Counted from the first letter of the stretch, positions 33,618 to 47,528 are shown. The stretch: 64,000 bases of DNA from Mortierella alpina (GCA_029449245.1 JANATF010000005.1:2728001-2792000); one strand, 5' to 3'. Program-made: numbers and translations. The notes: generated from the sequence alone by a model not told the origin.

Positions 33618-36600
33618 TTATGGACGCATAAGCTGGTCGACCTTGCGTTGAAGGTTGTCAATGGTCTTTTGAGCGGACCTATTCAGTCAAGAAAAAACAA
33701 GACCAATATGTGAGTGTTGCATCATACGATAAACAGCATGATAGCAGAAACCTATGCATAGTCCATGACAAAAAAAAAAAAACTTCCAGATCCATTACAC
33801 GTTCACGTCTTGAAGAGCGGCGAGTTTCTCCTTGGCGCCTTGGCGCTCTCGCAGGACACGTTCCTCTGCCTCCCTGGTCCGCCTCTCCAGCTCCCGAAGA
33901 CGTGCGTTCCACCGCTCCTCTGCATCGACAGCACGGCTCTTCTCCAGCTGAAGTTTCCTCTCTGCTTGTTTGTAGCGGACTTCATAATCCTGCGCGCGCT
34001 CGCTTGATCCTGAGCGGGCCTTCAATTCTGCGATGGTCCGGGCCAAGAGCTGCATTTTTACCTAGGTAGCATAGTGTGCATCCAAGTGCAAACATAGATT
34101 CGGAGCACGTTCAAGTCAGTGAAGGAAACATGGCAGGAGAGGGCGAATGGTTTCAAGAGACGCGGTAGGAGTGTGTGTGTGTATGTGAAATAGAGGGGAA
34201 AGGAGCAGGGAATTGTGGGTCAAATGGCTCGAGTGTTGTCCAAAAAGTATGAGCAACAACTCTTTTCAAATGATCCTCTCGTAGGGTCGCTCTTCGAAGG
34301 TCATCCAATAATCTATCCATATCTATCGGAAATAGGTCACCGCGCCAGGCGCAGGCTGTCTCCTCGAGGGCCAAAAGCCACTCCAGGCGACAACGCACAC
34401 CCGGCACCTTCGTGGGGTGGGTTGTGTAGGTGTGTTTGGTTGGAGTGAGGCCAATGTCGATGTTAGAGGATTATAATGCATACCTGCAGTTCCTCGTTCT
34501 CCTTCTGCTTGTAAACCAATTGCTCACGCCATTTTCGCTGGCGATCTGCAGCATTTCGCACAATCGTCTCGAAACGATCCATCTGCTTCAACTTGAGATC
34601 GAGCTGCTTCCTCAAATGTCTATTCAATGCGGAGGGCATCATTCTATCAGCACCCAAGTCGCCGGTCCATGATCTACAAAGGCACTTTCCTGCAGAAAAA
34701 ACTTACATTAACTGGCCAGTTGATTTGTCTTCCAGCTCCTTTCCTTTCTTCTCAAAGAGGATGAACAGTTTGCTTAACGACTTCAAGCGCGAGATCAGGT
34801 GGTTTGAAAAGTAGACAAAATTGGCTGATGGTTTTGGCAACATGTTGGAATCCAAACGACTGTCGCCTCCCAGGATACTCTCAAGGTGCTGTAGGACAGT
34901 CAGGAGAAGCGAGTTGCGTTCCACAAGGTCGCTCTTTGAGGTTTCGCTCGATGTGTCCTCATCCCTCTGATTCTTTGAGATTTGAAGCTCCAGCTCTGCT
35001 AGTCGAGATTTCAGCATGGCAATAGTCGTCTTCCGGTCACGAAGATCGGTCTCCAACTGCTCCTTCTCGCCCTCAAGAGCAGCCATGGTATCATTAAGCC
35101 TCCTAGTCTTGACATTCTATATCATGAGAGTTAGAGAGCTGCGTACCCTTGTGCCATTTAAATTATATGGAATTGGGCACTACTGTCGGGTCTTACCAAT
35201 CGATCCACTTCGTTTGATCGTGAGTGAAGTAAGTCGCTCTTCTCGACTCTGGAGGCTCTTATCTGTTCAAACTCTTGTCGAATATCCAAAAGTTCTGCTG
35301 TTGTCGCTTCCAAATCCTATCAAGCACGATGTCTATGTTAAAATTTTGTATGATACCATTCTCGTGTTTTATCGCGAGCAATGACAAAGGCGGCAACGTA
35401 CCGAATTAAGTCTGAGTTCCATTTCCTCATAGCGCTCCTCAACCTCCTTGGACTGCTTCGATGCCAGGTTCAATTGCTCCTTGTAATAGCGCAACTGGCT
35501 GTCCCGTTCATCCAACTCATTACTGAGTTCTGAAATCTGCTCCGAGGCAGTCGTGAGTTTCTAGCAAGGGAAAGATCGGCCAACGCTTAGTCGGTGTAGC
35601 AAGGAGCGGCACATATTGGAGAGTTACTCAAGTCGAACTTACATCCTGCAGATCGTGTAGTATGTCCTCATAGTTGCGCTCCAGCTGGTCTCGCTCATCC
35701 CTCCATCGATCAAGACCATTGGACTCGCGGTCGCGAGTGGAGGACTCCATGGCTATCCGCTGGTCAATCTCTATCCGAAGCTGTGACTCCAGTCTGTGGT
35801 TCCGTTCTTCAATGAGCGCCAGTTCCTCGCTCATTTGCTGAAAGTCGTGGAGCGGCACAGATGCCGCATCCGGATTTGCGGCCAGTTCGGCTTGCATTTT
35901 CTAATAAATGAAGGAACAACATGTTAATATTTTGTAGTCACTCGTGCATAACGAAGCGGGGTGCTCACTTTTTCCAAGAGTTTTTTTTCCTACCGATCTC
36001 AATGTTGCAATGACCTCCTCGTGAACGGCATCATTGTCACTTCTCATCCGTTCAAGCAGATCAATCTTGTCCTGTAGCTCTGAAATCTTGATGTCCTTTT
36101 CCTGCAGCACCACACCGTCCATTCTGCCGAGTTCCTTGCGCATTTGATCGAGCTCCACAGCCTTGTCTTCAAGTTCGGCCACCAGATCAGCGAGCTCCTG
36201 ATCATGACGCGCGGCGTCTTCGTTCCTCCAGGCGAGCAAATCTTGCGCCTGCACCTCGAGTTGCTCATTCGCTTGTCTGAGTTCCTCCATATCCACGTCC
36301 ATGTCCGAGAGCTGTTCCCGCAGCTGCTGACGGTCGAGTGTCCAACGATCCGAGAGGGTGCGCATGTCGTTAGCATGCATATCTTGAACCTTGCGCATCT
36401 GTTCCCTCTCCTCCTCGAGTTGATGCGACAGCTCTGCGTAGTCTATCCTGGCCTTTGAAAGCTCATCCCGGTGTAGCTCCAGTTGGTGATTCAATTCGGC
36501 GTTTTCACGACGAGCCAGTGCGAGTTCGTTCTCCAATCCAGACTGGTGTTCCATGGACACACCAAGGTTCTGATCCAGTTCCCGGCAACGAGCTTCCCAA

Positions 36601-37681
36601 CCCTCGTCCACCCTGGACTTTTCCATCATGCGCGACTCGTTCTGTTCATACTCTGCTAGGCGATCCTGCAACTTTGCAATTTGTGCCTCGTATTTTCCTG
36701 ACAAGTCTCGAAGGTCCTCGATCGTGTTTGCCTGGCTGTCGAGTTCTCCAAGACGAGCGTGAAGGTCTTCCAGTTCCAGGTCTTTGATCTTTGCTTCATT
36801 CTCCAGAGCCGATATCCGGTCAGAGAGCTGCTTCAAAGTCTCTTTGAGATTCAAGGCTTCTGTGATGGCATTCCTGTAGTCCTCTTCCTGTTCCTCTGTC
36901 ATGCCGTGCTGAAGATCACAGTTCTTTTGGGCTTGAAGAGCCTCGATGGCTGCATGGGCTTCCATGAGCAGTCGCTTGTACTGCTTTAGCTCAGAGTGCA
37001 TCTTTTGCAGCTTGACCTTCATCTCAACATTCTAGCATTTCAGACAAGCAATGTGAAAAACGGTCGAAAAAGAGTCAGTTGCAGATATTTGCGACGGGCG
37101 TTGGAGGCGTAGTTGATGATCAGGATGGCGTCTTACCTCGTTGAGGGCTTGATCAACATGCTCTGGAGACATCTTTGCCAGCCGGTCCTCCAGAAAGTAA
37201 ACCTTGAGCTTGAGACTAAAGCTCTCCTTTTTGAGCTCGTCGATGACCTAAGGGATGTTACTGTTCCGCTTAGTTTTCTATAGTTGGCAGAGCAGTAGCT
37301 GTCCGTCGTAGATGTACAACGTTTAAGAAAGCGACTGGTTTTGCAACGAAACAAAGTAGTTGGGTGTCACACCTTTTCTTGTTCCTTCAAGGTCATGGTT
37401 GCCGGTTTACCAGTGCTGGCGCTCCATCGATCGATGGTCTTTTGCGCCCTGGGTCCCTCGCTCATGTCGGTCATGCCAGCGGAGCTCGCGTGGCCACTGT
37501 GGGCATTCAGGCGTGGGTTGCTCCGGACCGAGTTGTCAAGGTGGATGTCGGCATCGAGGGCGTCAAAGGTCAGCTCCAGTCTGGATTCCTCGCCCTCCTC
37601 GTCGTCCTCGTCGAGGCCCTGGGGGCCCTGTCGCAGCATCAGGGATTGTTCTGGCGAGGCTGTCCATCGGATGTTGTCCAT
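33618..37681 (-). CDS. CM1-motif (Centrosomin N-terminal) coiled-coil microtubule-organising protein
   Basis: Ten exons read downward (37373-37681, 37137-37247, 35994-37031, 35643-35900, 35402-35560, 35197-35316, 34707-35116, 34484-34673, 33799-34061, 33618-33678) give 972 aa. Residues ~95-165 carry the CM1 motif: LKEQEKVIDELKKESFSLKL, KVYFLEDRLAKMSP and VKLQKMHSELKQYKRLL. CM1 proteins (Spc110, Pcp1, Mto1, Centrosomin, CDK5RAP2) bind and activate gamma-tubulin complexes. Nearly all the rest is heptad coiled coil rich in Glu, Leu and Arg. The short acidic N-terminus (LDEDDEEGEES) could be regulatory. The last exon adds QKTIDNLQRKVDQLMRP to the stop. No PACT or calmodulin-binding tail is visible, so spindle-pole or cytoplasmic MTOC use is undecided. 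Cnn_1N assignment is from motif recognition. Confidence 0.85.
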
Positions 37682-38100
37682 GTTGTTTCGCTTGACGCGA
37701 TAAAGAGGAGGGGAGTGTCCCAAGCCGCTCCTTGTGCTAGTGATTGTTTAGGAGAGGAGGAAAGGAAGGAAGGAAGGAAGGATGGAAGGAGGGGAGGAAA
37801 GAAGACTACGGCGGCTGGGTCTGCAGGCGAGCGAGGGCTATTGGTGGCAACGCGCCGAGGGTGCAGGCTAGTCTTGACTCTTGGGTGCAGGTTGCAGGGC
37901 AGACAGCGAGGAGAGGAGAGACGAGAAGGGCGGCCCAGATAGAGTCGCGTTGAATGCGGGCCTGCCTGAAGGCTGCAAGTGACTGGCCACAAGCCACCGC
38001 TGCACTCATCACTGTTGACTCGCTTCCCCTTCCCTGCAGTCTCTGCTCTTGTGCACCGCAACCCATATCGACCGCCTCACCGCCGCAGGATCATCCACTC
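37682..38100. promoter_or_regulatory. Divergent promoter interval, CM1 protein and INTS11 genes
   Basis: These 419 bp lie between two divergent ATGs. A GGAAGGAAGGAA purine tract occurs near 37760-37800. There is no TATA box and no other gene. Confidence 0.45.
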
Positions 38101-40333
38101 ATGACCATCCAGATTGTGCCCCTGGGCGCCGGGCAGGACGTCGGACGGAGCTGCATCCTCGTCACCATCGGAGGCAAGAACATCATGCTCGACTGTGGAA
38201 TGCACATGGGCTTCAACGGTAATTTTACCTCTTCAGCCCACTTGTGCCTTGACGCAGCATCGCGTCGTCTTCTTGTTCTTTGTCTTGTCACTCACTCACT
38301 CCTGCAACGTCTCTTGTTCTCTCTCGCGCGGGATAGATGAGCGGCGATTCCCAGACTTCTCGTACATCTCAAAGACGGGCGACTTTACCGAGATGCTCGA
38401 CTGCGTGATCATCAGTCATTTCCACCTCGACCACTGCGGAGCTCTCCCCTTCTTCACCGAAATGTGCGGCTACGACGGCAATATCTACATGACCCACCCC
38501 ACCAAAGCCATCTGCCCGATCTTGCTCGAGGACTATCGCAAAATCTCGGTCGAGCGCAAGGGCGAACGCAACTTCTTCACCAGCCAGAACATCAAGGACT
38601 GCATGAAAAAGGTCATCGCCGTCAACCTCCACCAGACCATCATGGTCGACGACGATCTCGAGATCTGCGCCTACTATGCGGGACATGTCCTTGGCGCCGC
38701 CATGTTCTACATCCGCGTTGGCGAGGAATCGCTCGTCTACACGGGTGACTACAACATGACTCCTGATCGTCATTTAGGCAGCGCCTGGATCGACAAGGTC
38801 CGGCCCGATGTCCTCATCACCGAGTCGACCTATGCCACCACCATCCGAGACTCCAAGAGGTCCAGAGAGCGCGACTTTTTGAAAAAGGTCCACGACTGTG
38901 TCGCCAACAACGGCAATGTCATTATCCCAGTCTTTGCCCTTGGACGTGCTCAGGAACTTTGTATTTTGATCGAGACCTACTGGGAGCGCATGGATCTCAA
39001 GGTCCCCATCTACTTCTCTGCAGGACTCACCGAGAAAGCCAACCACTTTTATCGCCTCTTCATCAATTGGACCAACGAAAAGATCAAGAGCACGTTCGTG
39101 CACCGCAACATGTTTGACTTCAAGCACATCAAAGCCTGGGACCGTGCCTATATCGACAACCCAGGACCCATGGTCGTCTTTGCCACCCCGGGAATGCTTC
39201 ACAGTGGGACCTCATTAGAGCTCTTCAAGAAATGGGCTCCTGATCCTAAAAACATGGTCATCATGCCAGGATACTGCGTCGCAGGCACCGTTGGCTCCAA
39301 GGTTCTAGCAGGCGAGAAAAAGATCCAAATCGATTCCTTTACCACGGTCGATGTGAATCTGCAGGTCAAGAATCTGTCCTTCAGTGCCCACGCAGACGCC
39401 AAGGGCATCATGCAATTGATCCGCCAATGCGAAGCCAAGAACGTGGTCCTGGTCCACGGCGAAAAGAGCTCCATGGGTTACCTCAAGTCGAGAATCATGA
39501 CCGAGTTTGGCATCCCTTGCTTCGACCCCGCCAACGGAACCACCATCAGCATCGAAACCACCCATGTCATCCCCATCGAAATGTCGGCAAAGCTGCTCAA
39601 ACAACATCTGATTCGCCAGTCCGAGGCTGCCGCGACGGCGGCGGCGGTGACCCGTGACCCTTCCAACGAGGGTCTGACATCCTCCAGCAGTCCTGAAGAC
39701 AGCTCAGACGACAACAGTTCAGAATCTGGCAGCAAGCAGCAGCGTAAAGCACCCTCCACCGTCCGGCCAAAGGACAAGGTGCTCATTCAGGGAATGTTGG
39801 TCATGGATGACGGGAAACCCATTCGACTGGAAGACGCAGATGAAGTACTGGAAAAGGTCGGGATGGCCAAGCACAATGTGCGTTTCGAGATCCGCAAAGC
39901 CTATAACGCGACTGCATTACGGATGGCGGTCGAGGAGGCAGATTATTATCAGACCTTGCAAAAGAAGGCAACCACCCCTTCAGCGACCGCCATGGATACG
40001 GACCCTGATAACGTGGCCCCGAATGCAGCAGCCTCATCATCATCAGCCTCATCATCATCATCATCAACACCTGCAGACTTTGACCAGGACTGGGATGCGG
40101 ATGCCTTTGCATTGGATCTTGTATATGTCGCGCTCCAGAGAGCTATTGGAAACCATGTCAAGCTGTCCAGGGAAGGGACGGCGATCGTGGTGCGCACGGT
40201 CAAGATCAGGGCACCGACTGATCAGGATGACTTTGAGAGCGGAGGCCTTTTGGTCGGATGGGATTATCAAGACGAGGACCTTGCGACGCGAATCTTGTCC
40301 ATCGTCACCTTGGCTCTGTCAACCAACCGCTGA
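38101..40333 (+). CDS. INTS11: Integrator complex subunit 11 (CPSF73-like RNA endonuclease)
   Basis: Two exons (38101-38218, 38337-40333) give 704 aa. The start [18 protein letters not shown] aligns with metazoan INTS11. The metallo-beta-lactamase motif HFHLDH sits at residues 67-72. INTS11-type sequence runs through [76 protein letters not shown] and the beta-CASP region ([37 protein letters not shown]). These separate it from CPSF73/Ysh1. A Ser-rich linker and a C-terminal domain with a second Ser run follow. INTS11 is the Integrator nuclease that cleaves snRNA and promoter-proximal transcripts. Budding and fission yeasts lack Integrator. The gene converges on VPS15 with 124 bp between stops. 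Confidence 0.93.
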
Positions 40334-40457
40334 AGGAGATGACAAGCAACAACTCCCCCCCCCCCCCTCAGCAATATTTGCTACGGATACCACCACATTG
40401 TACATACACGACTCAAAAAAAGTCTTTATAAAACAACACAACTCTGCACCAATCTTT

Positions 40458-43400
40458 CTAATTGAAGACCTTGATGACTCCATCGCGGTCACCAGAGATC
40501 AGCATCATGCACGGAAGCTCCGTCAGTGCAATGTCCATGATCGCATCGAGGTGGTTCCGCAGAAGCTGCTGTTGCTGGACTGTGATCACGCTGCTTCGTC
40601 CTGTTGATCGGGGTTTGGCAGACTGCATAGGCGTCACTTCATAATGAACGGGCAAGCCCTCGAACCGTCGTGTGCTATCCACATAAAGCGACAGCGTTAG
40701 CGAGTACATAAGAAAAGAGGAAGTAGCCATGTCAACAGCCGTAATCTCTTTGTTTTGCCTTCTTCAACTTACGCGTATTTTGGAGGCGGGTCCTGGGCAT
40801 CATGCCCGCTGATCACATACGAAATCTCCACGCGGCTGGTATCCCAGTACCTCATCTTCCTGTCCGCGCCTGCCGTGATCATGTACTCACAGTCCGTCGG
40901 AAAGATAATGGCTCGGATCGTCTGGTCTGCAGAGACATTCGAGTCACTGGACGTGAACGAGTTTCGAAGGAGCTCGCTTCCCGAAAGTGTGTCCGTGGCC
41001 TTGAAGCTGTAACTGGACAAATCCCGTTTCTCGTCCGCGTTCCGAACCCCAAACACCTCACGACACTCCACATGCTCAATATCCCATACAGAGACCTCGT
41101 TCTTCCCAGACGCGATAATGACCTTGCCTCCGCGCGAGGAAGGATGCGGCTCCGGGTGGATCACCAGTCGACTGATCCGGGACTTGCTCGGATGCACCCA
41201 AGAACGAATAGCGATCATGAATCGCAGATCCCATAGTGTGAGCACTCCTCGATTGGTACCGACCAATAACCACGCCTTGAGTGGGTCAATCACCATCGCT
41301 GTTATCACACCTAGAAATGTTTGTAAATACAAGAGCCAAGCTTTAAGGTGAGCGGGATAGCTCCAGGGGGGGGGGGGGGGGGGGTAGGAGGTCATTGTCA
41401 ACCAAACATCATATCAGACTCAAGACATCTTTTTGCGTACCGTGGGAAATGTTGTTTCTCAACCGCCAAGCAGTGCGCATGGTGCCCAGCTCCAACGCAC
41501 ATATACTTCCTCGGTTCGTGGCGTAGACCAGTAACGATTGAGATTCTATACACAGGGTTATTAAAAAACGCGGGTCAATATTTTTCGATCCTTGCAGACT
41601 CAGGAGCAGAGCAGAGAAGAGCAGCTGGCAAAAAAAAGTAATCTTGGTTCGTTACCTGTATGATAGTGCTCCATGGACACTGCAAATTCATTGTCCAGTG
41701 AGATCTTACGCACCGCCTCGCACTTGCCGTACTTTCCTGCCGAGATGTAATGCACGCGGAAGATATGGATCGATCCATTGTTCGAGGCCGCTGCAATGCT
41801 GTGCGTGTTTTCTATGAAGGATATGCAGGTCACCTTGCCGCCTAGCAAATAAGAAGTTTCAAGCACAGAACGAAGGTCGAGTGTTAGATCTGTTTTTGGG
41901 CAATTCAGTCAGGAAGCGGGCGTCCTCCATTGCATTAGTCCAGCACGATGCATAAAAGGTCGGCGGGGGGTTTTTTTTACCTAGTGCATTGTAGGACATC
42001 CTAGCTCGGTTGGTGACATTCTTTTCCAGCCTGGCAGTGTCCCAGATCTTGACCGAACCATCGTCTGAGCAGGAAACGAAAAAGTTATGATCGGGAGACA
42101 CGCAGATCTGGTTCACTGCCGCCTTATGCTCTGCCAAGTGCGCTACCAAAGTACCCTTTGGCCTCCATTGACTCCTGACAGTTTGAGAGTTGTTCCGATG
42201 CATGCGTCTCTGCCTTGATAATGGCATAACGTGAGGTCCAAATTCGTGTGTAGGCGACTGGAATACCTTGAGCGTCTGGTGCACCAGCAGCTCCGTCAGG
42301 TTACGCTGTCCTCCATCTAGAATTGCATTCCAATCAGGATAAATGTTAGTATACGGGTATCAACCATAGTCACCCTTCAGAGCTCTGGGTTCCATAATGG
42401 TACTTGCCCACAGCATGATGGAGTGGCCTGGACCCAAAGGCCTCCGAGCCACGGCCGCCTCGTCGATGCCCAGAGTACGCGGTGTCGAACTGAGCCTGCC
42501 ATGGGGGCGAGGTGGGTTTTGGCATATCGATTCCTGAGCCTGCAATGACATCTTTGACAGTTCTCTCGTTGACAGGCAGTTCAATGGTGCCTTGCACGTT
42601 GGTATCATTCATGCTGGTCGCAGCTGCGGCCTTGCCCGTCTCAGAAGCTGTGGCAGTGGTACTGGCAGGAGCAAGGAGGATGCGCGTGCGTTTAGAGACC
42701 TTGTCGTAGACAATGTTGGAGGTAAGCGATCGGGTCCTTGAAGGGTCATGATTGGCAGGTATAGAGAATCCCGTGGATGGTCCGTAACTAGAAGACTGGA
42801 ATGTGCTCGGTGCAATGGACGAGGCGAACGAGGCGGTTGACTGACGATCTGACTGCAAATACAGATTGCCTACGTTCTGTCCGGGTGCAGAAGGATCAAA
42901 CGGCTGATTGCCGTCATAAATGGATGTCGCTGAACTGTCCTTGGTCCTTGTCGAGCCAAAGATCGTGCTCTCGCTCGATATCCTTGGCATGTTTCCTGTT
43001 GTGCTGGATTTGACGATCCGTCGATTGGGATACAAGAGCGAGCTATCATAGGGTTTCATCTTGTTCAGCTGAAAAATGTACATAGGATGAGCGTTAGTAT
43101 CAGGGAAGGCACTTTGTTGGGTTCTTCAGTTCAAGTCGCTTGTGAGACAAGTCCTTACCTGACTGTAACCTCGAGTGGATCCATAGTCCTTCTCGATCAG
43201 CTCAGGCGACAGGAACACAGTACATGGCGTGATTCCTAGCTTGCGAAGATCAACGGAGCCATCCTAGATAAAATGGGAAACGGCATATATTATCAGAGCT
43301 CAGATCTAGCAAAGGCATAACTCTAATCAGATTTGCACGCCTTACCTTATTGATCCCCTCGGCCTCCTCCTCGCGACCTTTGGGTCTTGCACTTTGTCGG

Positions 43401-46400
43401 GAGCGCGACAGCTTCCAAATGTACTCTCGCATCGCTGCTAGTTTGTCTTCATCCTCGTGGGTCATTCCTTTCGCCCGCAGCTTTTCCAGGTACTTTTCAT
43501 CTCTAAAGTGGCCAAAGACGTATTAGTGCCACTCACTGACGACGCTTTTCTCGAATACTACATCTCAAAAAGTCTCGAAGTAGTAAAAGTCAACTTACTC
43601 AGATGACTTGACGACAACAAAGAATGGTGAGGACTCATTGGGTCTTCCTGACTGCAGATCGAAAGGCACTGTGACAGAATGGGTGGAGGATATGGATGCT
43701 GACCGTGTTGCCGTCGGTCTCTCACGGACAGGTTTCCAAAACGATGTCCTGTTCGCTACAGCAGCCCACTGAATCGCACTCTCAAACACATTTCGGCTGA
43801 GTGGAGGCTTGACGTTTTCTCTAAGGTGAAGTTCATTTACCTCTCCGACATCCGAACGCATGAACGGCCGAATTATAGGATAGATCATACACCAGATATC
43901 CGCCACAGGCAAACGCTGTGAAGTCGAGGCAATAAACCCAATCGCACCATAGCGGATCCACAGATTGGGGTGGCATAGAAGCGGAGCAACGACGCTGACG
44001 AGATCCCAGATGGCCAGCTTCTGGAACAGGCCGAGATCGCACAGACTGGCCAATGATTTCAACACCTTTTCAACCACAAACTCCTCGGAATCTATAAACG
44101 ACGATCGGTGCTGTATGAGTCGCCAGCCAATCTCCAGTAAAGCCTTGTTGACGCATGGCAAACAGCCTTACCAGTCAGTGCTTGAATCATTAACGGCAAG
44201 ATGTACTCTTCCAAGCTACGGCCTCCGACAAACGTCCCAACGCCAATAATGCTTTCGAAAAATGCACTACAAGATATGAACAGAAGTAGGTTGAGGCTCA
44301 AGCAATACTTACAGCTTACACCTTTTTCAAACAGCAAAGTGCGCTCGAAAACATACCTTCGTAACATCCAGTCACGTCCATTAAGGTAAGTGATCATATG
44401 CGACAGAAGAACATCATCTACACGCTGTTTCCCAAGGAAAATACAGAGCGAAGACATGTCCGACAAAAGCGCCCGCTTGACGCTGCTCTCTTGGTCCACC
44501 AAGAGTATTCGAATTTGATCCTCAATGGCTCCTTGAAGATCATACAAGGCCGAGTCGTATGTCGCCTTATACACGATGTAGAGTCTTTCATGAGAATTTC
44601 AATTGTAACTACGATTCATCTTTCTTCACATAAACACTTCAAGACTTGAGTCCAGTAGTATCATACCTCATACGGAGACCCTTCCGCCGTTCCATCGACC
44701 TCGTTCCCTGTGAATGCTCCGTCATTCTTCAGCAACTGAGACGAAAATATAGATTGATTAACTCCATGCACGTCTCTATTACATGGCTGTAGTCAAGTCA
44801 ACGAGGCTAAAAGTCAACTCACCTGAGCTAGTTCAAGATAGCGGAGTGCAGTGTGCGCGAACTGGGCTATGCAGCCAGCATACGTTGACCGTACTAACAC
44901 CTCCTTATCTGACGGGAATGCTTGCAAGGCAGGTAAAATATACTCCGAGAAGATTGTCACGTTGATTACATCCAAGGTCTCGACCTCATCCAACTAAAAT
45001 AAGAAGGCGCCTCATCGTAAGTTAGTGTGACAAGGCGACACATTAGAGTTTCCTCATGGTACCGTCAGTACGTACAAGTTTTGCCAGAATTCTCAGAGCA
45101 TGCGCTCGGACCAGTCCAACGTCGTCGTTCAAGCATGACACGACGTACGGAATAAGCCGATCTAACTTAATATCGTCCGCCACATGCCTGCCCATGGACA
45201 GCAGCAGGTCCAATGCATGCATTTTCGAAGAAGGGAAGGCCGTGTTCCGTATGGATGAACAGAGAAGCGATAGAAGGATGAGAGCTCCTTCGTCTACAAC
45301 GCAGAGGCAGAAGAGTGTGTAAGCATCGGCAAGTTTTTGATTGTGATGGACGCCCACTCTTGATGGTTATAGCATGCTAATACGTACTTGAGGCACCTTG
45401 AGCGTCCTTATCGCCTGTGGTAGGATCATCTCCTACTGACAATGATTGCTGTAACACAAATAGGTGTCAATGGTTTGCTGATATTCTGTTTTCTTGGCAA
45501 GAAGAGAGCGTTTCACAATACATACCATCCCCTGTGATATTGTTGTAACCGATGTGCTTGCTAGAGACACAATAGGATTAGTAAAGCGAAATCAATATAG
45601 TCTTGAGGGGTGGGAGGCTGCATTGACAGTTTACCTTCCGCATTGCCATCCGGAGATTGGGGCGCCTCGAGACCAAGGATAAACGAGATCTTGCCATAGT
45701 CGTGGTAGATGCGGTCAATCTTTTCATCCGCGTCTGTTTTTGGGCGATGCTCCCTGGAGTCTGGGCTGTTGGAGTAGAGGGTGCTATCAATGACTCCAGA
45801 GCTAGACGACTCTCCAGCAGACTCTGTGACTGAATGAATGTACTGGTGCAAAAACGTGTAGAAGTGTTTTGGAAAAGCACGATCTCTCCTATATTTGTGT
45901 TGAAAGAGTGCACAGGGTCAACATCGGTACAGTAGTCATTCAGATTGATGAAAGCAGCTTCGTTAATATAAAAAGCATACCACTGGGCAAGGTATTCATC
46001 CGCGCTAAGCCTTTTCGTTGGATCCAGTTGAATCATATGAAGGATTAAGGCCTATAACGAGAATATCATTAGACGACGTTGGTTGCGCAGTGCAAAAGTA
46101 GCCACCGCAACAGTCGCAGAATGCATTACTTTGATGTTTTCATCTTCGATCTTGTTGATGTATGGTAACGGTTCGTATTCTCCGCTCCGGTATTTGAACA
46201 TCTGCGACAGTGAAAAAATGGGCGTTCCTTCGGAGAAGAGCTCTGCAATAACGCAGCTGAGTATAGGCAAACAAACGTTCATGGTTAGCAAGGAATCTCT
46301 GCATGTCAGAGCGCTGGAGCGAATCCAGTTACACAGGGGCATACCCCACTGAAAAGATATCCATTGCTGCTGTCAGTCCTGCAAACGTGTTCTCAGGTTC

Positions 46401-47528
46401 ATCTGCCAGATTCTGCTTCTCCATGTCAACTCCAGGTTTGTAAAATCGCTCTGGTGCCAAATAGCATGTTCTCCGAGATGAGGTGTCAAAAAAGAATGAG
46501 AAATCGGCCGGATTATCCTAAATCATAAAGCGTTGTAGTATTAGTCGCGGGTGTGGGCATGGATCAGTCTTTACCCAATTTCTACACGCATAAGTCTTTG
46601 CTGCACGTACCTCGGGTAAAAAGGCGGGCTTGTAGCCAGCAAAGTCGCTCAGATACACCCAGTTCCATGAAGTCACTAGGCAGTTCTCGGTTTTGATGTC
46701 ACCGTGGTATATCTACCATGTAGCAGACGGTTTGGTTAGATGTAAAAACCTGTAGGGAGCGATATTGAGTCAACCCTCTACGTACATTTCTGGCATGCGA
46801 GTCAGCCAGTCCCTTGAGGAGTTGGTATGTAATCCACTTTTTCTCAATGAGGTTCATGAAGGGTCGGGTGCTACATTGGAGACCAGCATCAATCGTGTTA
46901 ATCAACTCCGTTCTTTTCAGCCAGCTTAGTAGGCAGCATATTCGCGTCCTCAATAGCACTGGCACAGACATACCTTATGCGATCATACAGACTGCTAAAG
47001 AAATACTGCCGGATCAGGTAACCAGCACGATCAGTCTCCAGCACTTTTTGGAAAGCCATGACATTTGGGACATCAGACAGGCTCTCCCGTTCCTCTGCGG
47101 GCGCGTCGCATACAATGTTAGCATGGCAGGTGATGATTCAACGACTATAACCACGGTGACTTTTGACTTTTACTGGCACATACCGTTCAGTATCCTGGCT
47201 ATGCGCTTCAGCGAGAGTCCTGTCTCGGGCTTGACAAAGATCTTGACAACGACTGACCCCTCCTTTTGTCGCCCCCGGATCGTCTTCATGAACCGTGCAC
47301 TTCCTAGACTGCAAGGGAGTAACGGTGCCAAGAGAGTAGCTTAGAGGTTCTGGCCTTCCATTCTTCGGGCAGTCTGCATTCTTTCAGTATTGCTACAGAG
47401 TCGTTATCTCGTCCTCTCTCACACTCTCTTTACCTCTTCTCATAGTGAATGTCGCCCAGCTCACTGACATAAGAGTCGATTCCAGCTGTTGCAGCCGAGG
47501 GCGTGACGGTGGAGACGGAGTTTCCCAT
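40458..47528 (-). CDS. VPS15: VPS15, pseudokinase/WD40 regulatory subunit of class III PI3-kinase
   Basis: Twenty-five exons give 1602 aa and close exactly in frame. Tops and bottoms begin 47528-47434, 47308-47184, 47094-46974, 46870-46786, 46712-46611, 46517-46345, 46256-46130, 46051-45931, 45883-45635; the last ones are 42316-41981, 41841-41656, 41545-41441, 41310-40773 and 40674-40458. The N-terminus MGNSVST fits N-myristoylation. The kinase-like domain has [12 protein letters not shown] and DFA in place of DFG ([20 protein letters not shown]), as is usual for VPS15. Helical HEAT repeats follow (about exons 8-17), then a WD40 propeller ([33 protein letters not shown]). With VPS34 it makes PI3P on endosomes and autophagosomes. 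The junction at about 45884-45930 (47 nt) and the end of exon 20 (42453) are the least certain. Confidence 0.93.
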
